Position numbers and translations under genes: made by a program. From Podospora pseudoanserina (Eukaryota; Ascomycota; Sordariomycetes; Sordariales; Podosporaceae), in assembly GCF_035222485.1 (NCBI RefSeq), contig NC_085920.1, forward strand, positions 7,674,001-7,738,000: DNA of 64,000 nt, in the 5' to 3' direction. The notes under the pieces were generated by a model, which had not been told where the DNA came from, did no database searches, and saw only the letters and a program-made list of their open reading frames with translations. Every line of letters begins with the position of its first letter. Position 1 is the stretch's first letter. Below, one piece after another: positions 49,789-60,995 of the stretch.

Positions 49789-50348
49789 CTATTTCGCCCT
49801 TGCTTGTGTAGTAACAATCGTTTCTCCTGCACTTCCCCGGTCAAACTGAACCAACACATCCCGCGCGCTATGTTTCAACCGCTTCGCGGTGTCCGTGACT
49901 TCTATGACCGATTGCTTCACCTCAACTTCGTAATCGACCACTTGAGAGCCACGCTTGATAGACACCTTGCTACTGCTCCCATCTTCCTCCCAACCCGGAA
50001 TTCTATGCTTGAGCAATGCCAACGCGGAACTCTTGTACAGCGGTTCTTCTTTGGTCATCATAATCGTGAGAGCCAGCAGCCCGGTAGCCATAAGTGTCTC
50101 GACCACAAAGAGAGTCAACCAGGGCTAATGAACTTGAATGTAGGCTTCGTTGACGAAGACATCCCCGGGGATCAGGGTCAGGTTGGCATTTTCTCCGGGG
50201 TTCTTGGCTCGCATCTGCGTGGAAATACTGGCAGCTATGTTGGAAGTGAATGTCTGCAGGTCGGCGTTGGCGAGGTAATCATCGAAAGGGACGAGAATGT
50301 TCTTCCCAGTCAAGGGAAATGTATTGCCGCTTTTGGACTTGGGTGGGG
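49789..50348 (-). pseudogene. C-terminal remnant of a fungal membrane protein
   Basis: After an intron-like acceptor (CTAACTACAG) the minus strand reads TQVQKRQYISLD, then LVPFDDYLANADLQTFTSNIAASISTQMRAKNPGENANLTLIPGDVFVNEAYIQVH, a TAG at 50127..50125, and PWLTLFVVETLMATGLLALTIMMTK (a membrane helix) with a charged tail. This is the conserved C-terminal end of a large uncharacterised fungal TM family, where I expect Trp (VHWPWL) at the stop. So TGG to TAG, RIP-like. A frame change lies near SLD. The bulk of the gene upstream is absent. Confidence 0.6.
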
Positions 50349-51311
50349 TCTGTAGTTAGGAGCAGCACTGCCTCTTCTACCCTACCCCCCTGTCAATTTC
50401 AGCTTGGAAAAAATGTGTTTAATATCGAAATGTCCAAATTAGCCAGCTTAGGTTCGAATACCTTCCTAGTTCCTTCGCATCATCTGCCGCTCTCGCAGGC
50501 TTAGTTACTACAGTCAAATCATCATGGGAGCTGTCTCATATGATAAAGAAGAAATATAAGCAGCGTGTGCTGAAGGACCATGCCAATGAAACTTACGCCA
50601 GGCTGCGCAGGGCTTTGCGACATGGCAGAATTTCTCAGCAAGGCTACAAATTGTGGAAGAAAAAAAGTCTTGATTGCCGTCTGGGAACAGGACCGTATGT
50701 TAATACCCAGGAGATGGGGTCCAAATCCCATCTGCTTACCACAGTATGTGTGTGCCGCCCTGCTTGACATAAAGTCTTACTTGTGCTGGGATTAATTGGA
50801 TGACCTGAAGCTTTGTTTTGGGTAAATGCAGAATAACATTAATAATCTACCTATGTTGAATACAACTCATGCATCTGGCTCGATATTTAAAGGGTATTTT
50901 ACATGCCCCCCCGGTGAGAGAAGTTAACCGCAAGAAATTCACGTTTTTTCGCTCGTACGTTACATGATGGGCATCGGTTATACCTCATTCTCTCCCAACC
51001 GCCAAGACAAGAACCACATAGCACATGAGCTTGAAGTGTTAGCAAAGTTCTGTGTCCGTTGAATATCCACCTCATCACGTACCACACCTCGATGTAAAGA
51101 TCTGATTTCCAACTGTGCATCCATCAAAGCAGACAGAGCAGTCCGTTCCATAAAGACGCAGTGGCATCAGGCTATATACTCTTGCCCTGACGACAAGTGT
51201 GGGGCAGAAAGTAGCATGCGTGACAAGTAAGACATCCGCAAGAAATACACACCATGATCTTGCCGATCCAGGTGCTGTTTTGTATGACAGCTGAACAGAA
51301 ATAACATCCAG
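50349..51311. other. Unassigned stretch
   Basis: Frames at 50522-50795 on both strands lack any domain. The last part should have held the GUF1 N-terminus, but no P-loop coding (AHVDHGKS) is found. Confidence 0.35.
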
Positions 51312-53228
51312 ACAGGTCCTCGACAAACTCGACGTCGAGCGCGAGCTAGGCATAACAGTAAAAGCGCAGACGTGCACCATGATTTACAACTACCACAAAG
51401 ACGGGCTGGATTACCTGTTGCATCTTGTCGACACGCCTGGGCATGTTGATTTCCGTGCGGAGGTTACCAGGTCATATGCCAGTTGTGGCGGGGCGATCTT
51501 GTTGGTGGATGCGAGTCAGGGGGTTCAGGCGCAGACGTTTGCGCAGGGGTTGAGTCTGGTGCCGGTGGTGAGTAAAGTTGATTTGCCTACGGCGGATGTG
51601 GAGAGGGCGTTGGGGCAGATGGAGGACGTGTTTGAGTTGGACTGTAAAGATGCGGTGAGAGTGCGAAGACTGGGGTTGGGATTGCAGAGGTTCTGCCGGC
51701 GGTGTTTGAGAAGGTTAGGCCGCCGGAGGGGGATCCCAAGGGGAATTTGAGGATGATGTTGGTGGATAGGTGGTATGATACTTTTCGCGGGGTGGTGCTG
51801 TTGGTTAGGGTGTTTGATGGGACGGTGAAGGCGGGGGATAGGTTGGTTAGTTTTGCGACGGGGAATGAGTATGTTGTGGGGGAGGTGGGGATACAGTATC
51901 CTAATGAGGTGCCGCAAAAGGTGTTGAGGGCGGGACAGGTGGGGTATGTTTTTTTTCAATCCGGGGATGAAGAGGATACAGGATGCAAAGATTGGGGATA
52001 CGTTTACGACCAAGGGGAAGGAGAGGGAGGTTGAACCGTATCCGAGGTTTGAGGAGCCGAAGCCGATGGTTTTTGTGGCGGCTTTTCCGACGGATCAGGG
52101 GGATTATGAGAAGCTGAAGGAGAGTATTGGACAGTTGGTGCTGAAGGATAGGAGTATTACGATGCAGAAGGACCACTCGGATACGTTGGGAGTTGGGTGG
52201 AGGTTAGGGCTTTTGGGTAGTTTGCATTGCTCGGTGTTTTAGGATAGGCTGAGGGGGAGGTATGGGGGTGATATTATTATTACGGAGCCGGCGGTGCCGG
52301 TTAAGATTGTGTGGAGTGATGAGAAGGAGGAGATTATTACGAACCCGGCCGAGTTTCCGGATGGGGAGGATCACAGGCTGAAGAGAACGACGTTGTATGA
52401 GCCAATGGTGGCGGCGAAGATTACCCTGCCGGAGGAGTATCTGGGACGAGTGATGGAGTTGTGTGAGAGTGTGAGGAGGGTGCAGAAGAGCGTCGAGTTC
52501 TTTTACGCGACGCAGGTGATTCTCAAGTATGAGTTGCCCACGGCGAGTTTGGTGGATGACCTGTTTGGCAAGTTGAAGGGCGCAACCAAGGGGTATGCGA
52601 CGCTGGACTATGAGGATGCCGGGTGGAGGGAGAGCAGTTTGGTGAAGCTGAATCTACTGGTGAATAAGATACCGGTGGATGCGGTGGCGAGAGTGGTGCA
52701 TAGCAGCCAGGTGGAGAGGCTGGGGAGGCAGTGGGTGACCAAGTTTAAGGAGCATGTGGATAGGCAGATGTTTGGTGAGTTTTTGTTGGGCTGGCGACCT
52801 AGGAAAGTCACCGGCGGCGAAAATGAGGCCAAAAAATGGCCAAAATTGGTAAGCAAATTAGTATTACAGTAGTTGGTTGTTGGTTCAAAAGAAAACAGTA
52901 AGAAAATCCAGCCCCAAGAGCAAACCGGTGTGGGTCTGGGAAAACCTGGGCCCTTTGGTGCCCCACAGTTTTCTCCCCCTCTTTCTTTCTTGAGGGTATT
53001 GCTAACATCGTCGCAGAGGTCATCATCCAAGCTGCGGCTGGCAAGAGAGTCGTTGCAAGAGAAACGTTGAAGCCATTCAGAAAAGAGGTCCTGGCCAAGC
53101 TGCATGCCAGTGATATCGGGCGGAGGAGGAAGCTGCTTGACAAGCAAAAGGCCGGACGTAAAAGGTTGAGGGCGGTGGGCAACGTGGTCATTGATCTTTC
53201 GGCCTTCCAGAAATTTTTAACAAAGTAG
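51312..53228 (+). pseudogene. guf1: GUF1/LepA (EF4) mitochondrial GTPase pseudogene
   Basis: Recognisable LepA sequence: [23 protein letters not shown] (switch I side), [10 protein letters not shown] (G3), VVSKVDLP (G4), [119 protein letters not shown], then a ~235 bp intron to [54 protein letters not shown]. The P-loop exon is absent, a few residues are missing after GVQAQT, the frame shifts near 51664 and in a T-run near 51950, and CAG reads TAG after HCSVF (52240). GUF1 back-translocates mitochondrial ribosomes. Being essential-like under stress and single copy, a good copy must be sought elsewhere; this one is dead. Confidence 0.85.
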
Positions 53229-53279
53229 TGTATACCATTGTATTCGATCCCGGACGAGCAATCATCGACTTAATGATAT

Positions 53280-53772
53280 TGCAAATCCAGCAGAACAAGC
53301 TATGATCCTCACTGCAGTGGTACGACAACCTCTCTGGGGAAGAACGTTTTTTGAACTCTCGGCCGCACTGAAAATAGCCCTGACATTCTTCTTCTTGAAG
53401 CCAATCTCATTGAACTCGACGAGAAGATGCCGCCTCCCCACGTCGTACGTGAAGTGAACCTACGGTGGTGCACCCCATAGTCAAGGTCATCTGAATTCTG
53501 CAGCAGCTCAAAGATGAAGCGCGAGCTGTTAGTGGTCAGGTTCTCACTCAGTCTGGCACCTCATGTCAATATCGGATCTCTGTTACCCAAGTGGAGAGGG
53601 TTCAAACGCATGTCTTCAGCATCCCCTGGAAGGCCCGGCTCGTAAGGAACCCCGATTCCTCCTGCCACCTCCGGATCCGGAGGATGTGGTCAATGGCCTC
53701 CTGCCGTGAGGCCGGAAGCCTGTCGTCGTCATTCTGATACTCCGGGGTTGAGCGGCGGCCGATGGAAGACAT
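53280..53772 (-). pseudogene. Sacsin/NO VEIN-type HATPase N-terminal fragment
   Basis: From the ATG at 53772 the minus strand reads SSIGRRSTPEYQNDDDRLPASRQEAIDHILRIRRWQEESGFL. Further on, in changing frames, it reads LSENLTTNSSRFIFELLQNSDDLDYG and FTYDVGRRHLLVEFNEIGFKKKNVRAIFS. That is the start of the Hsp90-like ATPase domain of sacsin/NO VEIN-type proteins (ELLQNADD motif; here N-S-DD). Only the first ~150 residues are left, with at least two breaks. It is a truncated copy of what is normally a very large protein. Confidence 0.6.
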
Positions 53773-54647
53773 GATATAATGGTGGTGGTCAAGTGTCGGT
53801 GAAACGAGAGTTGGGGCCCATACCGTAGACTAGAGAGGCACCGATCTATAGTGGATAGATTCTTTGGGATAAATAAAAACAGCACGTACTAAGTACCTAA
53901 GCGTGGCAGGGCCAATTCGAGATAATATGGGATAATACAGAGTGAGGAGCGCGCAGAGAGACTGTGTGTCTGTGTCGTTCAAAGTCTTGGAATTCGAACC
54001 TGTTTCACGAGGTGTGCTCGAACTCCACATGTGAAAATGGAGATGGCATGAGCCACAGCGACAGCCCAACGCGACTGCTGCATGTTGACGTGCTGCTAGC
54101 CAATCCTGAGGCTTGGCGGGTGGTTGGGCGTCGTTGTAAATAGAGCTGGTTGCGCTGGTAGCTACATCGGTGCAAGCGTCGATGGAAATAGAGATCCGAG
54201 TGGAAGACGGGCAAGAAAAAGTGAAGGTGGAGATGCATGGAAGCAAGAATGTCATGTTGTTGGAGCATCAAGAATTTGCTGATGATTGGATCCGGCTGGG
54301 CCCCTGAGTTGGGGTACCTAGGCAAAAGTTGAGCAATAACACAGCTTATGATCAGGTATCAACGCAAATTGTGATACAATCCATCACATACGACCACAGG
54401 CAGTTGAAAACACGGGATCCCGTCCGCTCTCCCCTAGTTAAGCAATTGACCGCCGGACCAGTACTCAGGTGGGTGACCACTGGGGAATCCCTGGTGTTGT
54501 ATGTTTTAGTTTTTTGCTCTTGGGGGCAGAGCCGAGTGGCAACGTGCCATCCGATGTTGATGAATATCGGAAAAAATAATATCGCTTGGTAAAAACTGCA
54601 GTGTGCCACCGATTCAAAATTTCAATGTCATGTATTCTTTCGCTCTT
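53773..54647. other. Unassigned stretch
   Basis: Reverse frames at 53830-54325 have no domain. No RNA gene or repeat seen. Confidence 0.35.
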
Positions 54648-55211
54648 CTATGCAAAGCCCATGTACTCACACGACCCAAAGGGATACCCAGGGTCCAAGT
54701 TGCTGGCGAAAGCATAGTCGATCATCTGCGCAAACGTGGGATCCCACGAATCGAATATCAAGCTGTCGTTAACCGCCACGAAGTCACCAGCAGGTGCCTC
54801 AACTTGATCGGCGCCGGCAATAGCAAACATGCCCGCACTGGGTTGTCCAATGCCTGAGGCTATTGGAGCATGGAAGCTTCCCGTGGCTACGGCACTAGTT
54901 TCGAGAGGACCGTAGGACACGTTCATCATCGTCGATGAAGGTGATGCCGCATCTAACGTCAGAGGCGAGATCTGTTGGATTGAGGTATCCGTGGGACCAG
55001 ACGTGGTTTCAGAACTTGCGCCCTCGTCCGTCTTCTCAATAAGCCACCGAGCACGTGAGTGAAGTTCGATGTTGAATGCTGAACCGTTGTCGTTGGTGGT
55101 CTTGGGTTTGGACGGTGCACAAGGTGCTCCAGTTGTTCGTGCACGTTCACGAAACAGAGCCTCTCCTCGTTCAAGGTTGCGCACCACTGCATCGCCTAAC
55201 TCACTGTTCAA
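54648..55211 (-). pseudogene. C-terminal fragment, possibly of a fungal transcription factor
   Basis: 187 open codons: NSELGDAVVRNLERGEALFRERARTT, then a Ser/Thr/Pro-rich region and an acidic-aromatic end (NDSLIFDSWDPTFAQMIDYAF..EYMGFA). The composition resembles the activation-type tail of Zn2Cys6 fungal transcription factors. No DNA-binding domain remains upstream, and the SAT4-like fragment begins directly beyond it. Low certainty as to family. Confidence 0.35.
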
Positions 55212-55255
55212 ACGGGCATTGACTCAGATGGGCAAAATCGCTTGATGGCAGCGGC

Positions 55256-56267
55256 CACACTCAAGAAGTCGGCTTTGCCACGAACTCGAAACATGGGAAG
55301 TTTGGAGACCTGACGGTATGTTTGCGTTTTCCACCTGTCCTAGGCTCCAACAGAAGCTGACTCAATCTTAGAACGGTCTTGGTCGTCGTTACCGCATGCG
55401 TGTTCACGTTGGCTTCGCCCTCATCATCGCAGGATGGCTCGCCTCCGTGTTGGTAGTCTTCATTGGCTGCATTCCCTTCCACAAGTACTGGCAGATTAGC
55501 CCCAACCCGGGCAATAGCTGCCAACCCGCCGTGGCTGGCCTTATCGTCTGGTCTTCTTTCGCCGCGAATATCGCATCTGATATCTACCTCATCGTCATTC
55601 CCCTCCCGCTTCTCTGGGGTTCCAGGCTTCGCCTTGTCAAAAAAATCGGTTCCACTCTCGTCCTGAGCGCCGGTATCTTCCTCCTTGTCTTCGCCACCCT
55701 GAAGAATATCTTCGTCGTAACTGCAAGCAAACCCCCTATTTCCCCTATCCTCCCCAAATCCTGAACCAACGCTCCCATCCACAGGACGACATCAACGGCG
55801 CCGAACTCGCCGGCACCCGGGGCACCCGCGAGGCCTTCGTAGCTGTCGTCACCACCAACCTCCCCATGGTCTTCCCCCTCTTCAAGTCCTGGCTCAAGCC
55901 CCTCTTCGGCTCCACTTCGCAGCGCACCACCGACAACAAGTACAAGACCCCGGACGGGTTCCGCCCCATCGGCGGCGGCGGTGGCGACTCCAACTCGCAC
56001 TCGCAGTTCCGCCGCGGCAACGGCAACAGTTCCAACATCCTGACCAGCGTCACCTTCACCGAGAGCGAGCAGCGAATCGTCAACGAAATCAAGATGCAGA
56101 ACATGAAGACGGAAGTCTCGGGCGGCGGCACAACCCACGTGCACAAGGAGTGCGAAGGGCAGAAGGGCATCGTCGTGCTGACCGAGTTTGATGTCAGTGA
56201 GGATGCGAGGAGTGTGCAGCACAGTGAGCCTGGGCCGCCGCCGGCAAAACCGAAGGAGGCCTGGTAA
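55256..56267 (+). pseudogene. SAT4/rhodopsin-like integral membrane protein, 5' truncated
   Basis: Three exons (to 55315, 55372..55716, 55785..56267) splice in frame: EVGFATNSKHGKFGDLT, NGLGRRYRMRVHVGFALIIAGWLASVLVVFIGCIPFHKYW.., VWSSFAANIASDIYLIVIPLPLLW, RLVKKIGSTLVLSAGIFLLVFATLKNIFV, then DDINGAELAGTRGTREAFVAVVTTNLPMVFPLFKSWLKPLF and a long polar tail. This is the C-terminal half of the fungal rhodopsin-like (SAT4/PTH11-related) family: about four membrane helices, a DxxL..PxPLLW signature and cytosolic tail. The first helices are missing upstream, where the transcription-factor-like fragment sits, so it is most likely a truncated copy. Surviving exons are intact. Confidence 0.7.
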
Positions 56268-57189
56268 ATGATTGAGATAATTGAGCCTTTTGGATTGAGG
56301 GAAAAATAATGATGGGATGCCACGTGGTTTAAGTTACAGGCATGCTTTGATGGCCGGGCTGCCAGGAATTCTTCAGTGCAGGATGGGAGCGGTGTTTTTT
56401 TTTTTTTTTCTTTTGTCAATTTCCCTTGTGTGTTTTTCTTCTCTTCGTTGACACATATTTTTGTTGTGGTTGCGCTTGAAACACACAGTTTGGTTCATTC
56501 TCAGACATGAGCGCGGTTGGTAAGAGTTGGGAGCGGCTTTTCTTTCCACAGTGTTTTATTTTCTGTTTTGGATGGATATACCCCTTATGGTCACGTTGTT
56601 GTTGCTGTTGTTGACAGTCGTTGCGGACCGGACAGAGTGTGTCACGATTATCATGTACCCTCGTGGAGAGGATACCACTTTTACCTTGCTTCGATTATCG
56701 TCCGATTAGTTAGTCAAATTTGTGTCTTTGTAGTATCTGCCGGTATCCCATCTGCTGTCTTTGAAGTTGGGGCTGAAGGTGATGTTGTCGTTCAGGGGGT
56801 TGGTGATTCAGGGGTTGCCAGAGCCTCTTCCAAGGCGCATGGAACTTGTCTAAACAATGCTTCTGCTGTCAGCCACATTTGGGGGGATTTCTGGACGGGT
56901 TTTGGGCAGATGAAGTTGTCCCCACACACCAATCTTGGTTGGGCTGACATGCCAAGCTGCTGCGGACCACCATCAAGATTCCTTGGGAGCTCAGGTGATT
57001 CGCAGCAATACAGTAGCGCTACCCACTTGTGAGGCGCAGTGACAGGGTACCTGAGTTTTCAGAGCACCGATAATTCGGTTGATAAAAGAGAGCTGCGCCC
57101 CTCACGTGTTGGACGCAGTTTCGCGTTTGTCCTACACAGCATCATTGCCTTTGACCTATTGTGCCTTTGGGCACGGTAATTACTACAAA
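56268..57189. other. Intergenic with poly-T run
   Basis: A ~17 T homopolymer lies at about 56394-56410. A frame at 56517-57032 is open but shows no domain. Otherwise the promoter of the pepsin-fold gene. Confidence 0.4.
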
Positions 57190-59100
57190 ATGTCTGATCG
57201 ATACCATCCACAGGCTATTTTTCTTTCCTTTCTGGCATTGACCCAAGTCACAACTTGTCAAGACATCAACACACAACCTGTGGCAAAAGTGCTGAAGCTA
57301 CAATGGACAACCGACCAGACCTCCCCAGGAGATCCGCTTACGCTCGGGACCTTTGGTCCTGATGGGCCGTGGCAAGCCTTGCCTGGAGTAATGAACAGAC
57401 ATGAATCGACTGCTACAATCAATACAACAGCCGTTTCTGCTCTCTGGCCATCGCCATGGACGAACATATCCGAGGTCATGTGGAGAAGCTTTGACGTGGC
57501 CCTAGAAGCGCAAACAACCTTCTCAACGGGAAGGTACAATCGACTGACCATATCGTCGTCTTATTTCGAGGAAAGCAGGACGAGCCGTACCGGAGACTGG
57601 GTACCGGACTGGGACATGTCCATCCCAGACATTGCGGGCAACTCGGTCAGGTTCTTCCACGTCAAGGCTCCTGTAGCCGCAATTCAGTACGCCAGCATCA
57701 GCTTTCCAGCAGTGGAAGGATGGTCCTTTGTGGAGGACGACGTAGAGGGTACACTAGCTCTCGCACCTCCAGACAAACCAGGCTCAGAGAGCATCATTGC
57801 TCAGCTCAAGGACTCTGGCGTTGTGGATTGCAACTCGTTCGGATTGCATATGGGGAGTCCGAAGTGGAACCAAAGCGGCAGCTTCACATTGGGAGGATAC
57901 GATGCTGCTCGTGTGATGGGCGAGGTAGCCACGTTTGACCTTATGGAAGATATTGACGCTTTCGAATTTGCGTCATGGCAACGCTATCTGCCTCGGATCT
58001 ACTTGATAGACGTCTCGCTTGGGTGGGAAAGAGGTAGCGGACCCTTTCTAAAAGATGAGACATTTCAAGGAAAGACAAAGTCCGTTTTGGCACCGATCCC
58101 TACCAGCTTGAACAGCACCGCACGAAGACAAGGAGACCAACGTGACAACCTTAGGGATAATGTCATGGTGGTGCCTGACCCGACATTTCCTTTCCTGTAT
58201 CTTCCACCTGGCACTTGTGAGAAGGCCGCCAAGCATCTGCCCGTGCACTGGGACGAGGGGCTGAAACTCTGGTTTTGGGATGACGAAACATCCCAGAGTA
58301 ATGATTACCACTATCGCCGCCTTGTCAACTCATCAGCCTACATGAGCTTCACACTACGATCCAACCGCGGCCGCTACCCCGAACGGGAAGATTTCCCACC
58401 CAGTCAAACAATCACCATCAAGGTCCCCTTCCATCTTCTCGATTTCTACATTGAGCCCCCCCTCGTGTGGAGCGGAGTACAACGGCGACGATTTTGGCCG
58501 TGCCGGTCAGTCATTCCAACGGAGGGTTACTGGAAACTCGGCCGCGCGTTCCTTCAGGCGGCCTTTCTCGGCGTCAACTACGACAAAAACCTGGTGTACC
58601 TGGCTCAAGGAATAGGTCCTGATCCCAATCTCCCAAGCGAGTTGACCGTGATTAGACCAGGTGACGAATATATTTCTGGAAACCCGAATTTCCTCTATAG
58701 AAATGCCGAGGATTATTATCAGACCTGGGCAAGTTATGGGAAAGTTCTTGAGGACCGCAGGCCAGATCAGGGGACACCTAGCTCGCCGGGCCCGGAGTCG
58801 TCACAGACCTCTTCGCTAGGGCGTGGTGGAACGATTGGGCTTACGGTGGGGGCTACGATCGGTGCCCTCTTGGTGTTTTGGTTAGTGTTTGGCACGACAA
58901 TTGAGAAACGATGGCGGAAAATAGCGAGGCGAGATGGCGGTGATGCGGGAGCTGGTGTTGAACTTGGGGGATCAGACTCCACAGTGACGACACAGGGGCC
59001 TGCTCATGATGTTAGGGATGCTGTATCGCCAGGATTGCCCAGGCCACCGACGTATAAAGAGAGGGATCAGAATGAGTCGCCTCCACCGTATAGGCCTTAA
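57190..59100 (+). CDS. Pepsin-fold (A1-like) membrane-anchored protein with PPxY tail
   Basis: 636 residues from the ATG at 57190, chosen since MSDRYHPQAIFLSFLALTQVTTC serves as signal peptide. The lumenal part resembles the aspartic peptidase A1 fold: PWTNISEV, GTLALAPPDKPGSESIIAQLKDSGVVDCNSFGLHMGS, and GSFTLGGYDAARVMGEVATFDL. I see no DTG/DSG catalytic motifs, so it is probably a non-peptidase. One TM helix follows (GLTVGATIGALLVFWLVF, about 568-585). The cytosolic tail ends with two PPxY motifs (PPTY, PPPY), which bind WW domains of Rsp5-type ubiquitin ligases. Likely a cell-surface sensor or binding protein. A damaged paralogue lies downstream beyond the transposon. Confidence 0.7.
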   Translation: MSDRYHPQAIFLSFLALTQVTTCQDINTQPVAKVLKLQWTTDQTSPGDPLTLGTFGPDGPWQALPGVMNRHESTATINTTAVSALWPSPWTNISEVMWRSFDVALEAQTTFSTGRYNRLTISSSYFEESRTSRTGDWVPDWDMSIPDIAGNSVRFFHVKAPVAAIQYASISFPAVEGWSFVEDDVEGTLALAPPDKPGSESIIAQLKDSGVVDCNSFGLHMGSPKWNQSGSFTLGGYDAARVMGEVATFDLMEDIDAFEFASWQRYLPRIYLIDVSLGWERGSGPFLKDETFQGKTKSVLAPIPTSLNSTARRQGDQRDNLRDNVMVVPDPTFPFLYLPPGTCEKAAKHLPVHWDEGLKLWFWDDETSQSNDYHYRRLVNSSAYMSFTLRSNRGRYPEREDFPPSQTITIKVPFHLLDFYIEPPLVWSGVQRRRFWPCRSVIPTEGYWKLGRAFLQAAFLGVNYDKNLVYLAQGIGPDPNLPSELTVIRPGDEYISGNPNFLYRNAEDYYQTWASYGKVLEDRRPDQGTPSSPGPESSQTSSLGRGGTIGLTVGATIGALLVFWLVFGTTIEKRWRKIARRDGGDAGAGVELGGSDSTVTTQGPAHDVRDAVSPGLPRPPTYKERDQNESPPPYRP

Positions 59101-59176
59101 GGTGCTAATGGGAAGGGAATATTTTCATCTTGTATATGTCTTGTGAGTTTATTATGGGATAATTTGACTGTAGATA

Positions 59177-59219
59177 ACGTATATTATAAGCGAGTGACCC
59201 ATATAAGCGAGTGACCCAC
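59177..59219 (+). repeat. Left terminal inverted repeat
   Basis: 43 bp, identical to the reverse complement of 60996-61038 by eye, with two direct 17 bp sub-repeats that could be paired transposase binding sites. Confidence 0.9.
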
Positions 59220-59260
59220 CTCCCACCACACCCTGACAAACCATCCTCAATTGCACCACA

Positions 59261-60940
59261 TCAACATAAGGAATTAACTATAATTACATCAGAAACAGCT
59301 GAATCAGATGCTTCTGCAGCCTCCTGGCAAGTGCGCGCATTATGGCCAGGCTTACCGCATACACTACAGCACCGAACCTTCGTACGAGCCCCCCCTGCAT
59401 TACTACTATCCGGCTGCGTTTCTTGCATTCCCTCCCCATCCACGGCCTTCTGATCCAGTAGATCCTGTGCCTCTTGTACAGTAAGTGACCCTCCAAGCCT
59501 CACACGTGTTTTTTTAGCTCTCCGGCGCTTACTTAGTGCCTCATTGGCCTTACGGAGCGAAGAGACCTCTGCACGAAAGAGAGCCACCTAGTATATTATA
59601 GCCGTTATACCCTTAGTAAGCTGGTCTACCGTAGCTAGCATTAAAGTTAGGGAGCTATTTTGATAGTTAGTAATGCGAGTCTTAATAAGCGTTAATTATA
59701 AATTAGCTTCTCGAAGGTTATATAGTATTTGGGAGACCTAAGGTTATATAATGCCGGGCCGTAAGTTTGGAGATATTAGCGTATAAAGCTTTATATCTAG
59801 CTTAGAAAGTACCCTCTCTGGATCGTACGGTATAAGGCTAGTACCCGTAAAGCTACCCTGTATATTCTTCTTTATTATAGAGGCGAAGAAGGCTTTGCGG
59901 AAGGTATAGAGGAACTCGAGCTTACTTATATGGTTAATATATATGCGTATTAAATCCTTGATCTAGCGACCGTACGCCTGTTTTAGCGGCCCAAAGTAGC
60001 CAATATCGAGTGGCTGGAGGAGGTGGGAGGAGTATGGAGGTATATAGAGTGTAATAATATTATTCTGCTAGTAATAGCGCTCGAATTCGGTCGAGTGGTG
60101 GCTTTCGTGGCTATCGAGGATTAGTAACCGGTATTTACTCTTTGTACGGGACGCTATATAATAGTCGAAGTGCTTAATTTAATCTAGGCCTACCGGATTA
60201 GTAGTCCAGTTATTATCGGTAATTACAATGCGCTAGGTAAACGGTAGATTATATTCGGTATATTAGTTAGCGAGGTAGTATTGCGCGGCTAAAATAATAA
60301 AGGGAAGGATAGCCCGGCCGAGGGTATTAACTCCCTGGATTACCGTTACCTATTCGCGGTTACTAGGCTAAGCTAGTTTTACCTTATTAAGGCCGTCCGA
60401 GGTTATAACTACTATACCCGCGAAAATAATGCTTATTATAAACCTAATCTCGTCGAAATTATAAATATCGTTATCTATAATACCGTACTTAGCCTTAGTG
60501 TTCCGTACGAGCGTAAACCACTCGGTAATAACCTTTAGATCCTCGCACTTAGCCCTCTGGTAATCGTATCTACGCGTAAAACGCGTACGGAGCTATAACT
60601 AGCGTTTAACGAAGTTATATGCCTAGAGCTTACTAACAGGGTACGCGTCGCGTACGCGTAATAGTTGGTTAGCCATATCTTCCACACCACGTAATCTTAG
60701 TAGAAAAGCTCGCGTATATAGCTTAATAACGTATTGAACAATAGCATCCTCTTTAGATTAAGTGAGCTTTTTCGATTTGGGCGTAGTATCGCGTCGTGCA
60801 GGCCGGCCAGCGCGCCGACGCCCTAGAGTCTTACGATCGACTCCATAGATCTTAGTTGCGGCTCGTTCGCTTAGATTCTTGTCGTTTTAAAGCGCTTGGA
60901 GGGCTAAGATTATGTGGGCTTCATTTGAATTAGAAGGCAT
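59261..60940 (-). pseudogene. Fot1/pogo transposase with C-terminal zinc knuckle, RIP-inactivated
   Basis: From the ATG at 60940 the 1680 bp remain one frame to the stop at 59261 (560 codons, no net indel) but carry more than ten TAG/TAA. Order: Tc5/CENP-B-type HTH (NLSERAATKIYGVDRKTLGRRRAGRPARRD; SKEDAIVQYVIKL), DDE_1 core (NFDE, TVIQGVN, LLILDSHESHHS, LLQPLDIGYFGPLKQAYGR), then KKTRVRLGGSLTVQEAQDLLDQK and a CCHC knuckle CSVCGKPGHNARTCQ. The stops sit where Gln or Trp codons are expected (CAG/CAA/TGG), the RIP pattern. They are confined to the middle: the last 109 codons (59587-59261) are clean and more GC-rich. Confidence 0.9.
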
Positions 60941-60995
60941 CTTGGATGGTTGAGGAAATTGTTGTTGAGTGCGAAGGTGTCATGTCACGAAGGAA

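Noticed and set aside
53983-54003. B-box-like sequence (GGTTCGAATTCC on the minus strand)
   Set aside because: No matching T-stem, A box or cloverleaf around it.
56517-57032. 171-codon plus-strand frame
   Set aside because: Low-complexity valine/serine-rich translation without domain, signal or neighbouring exon; not supported as a gene.
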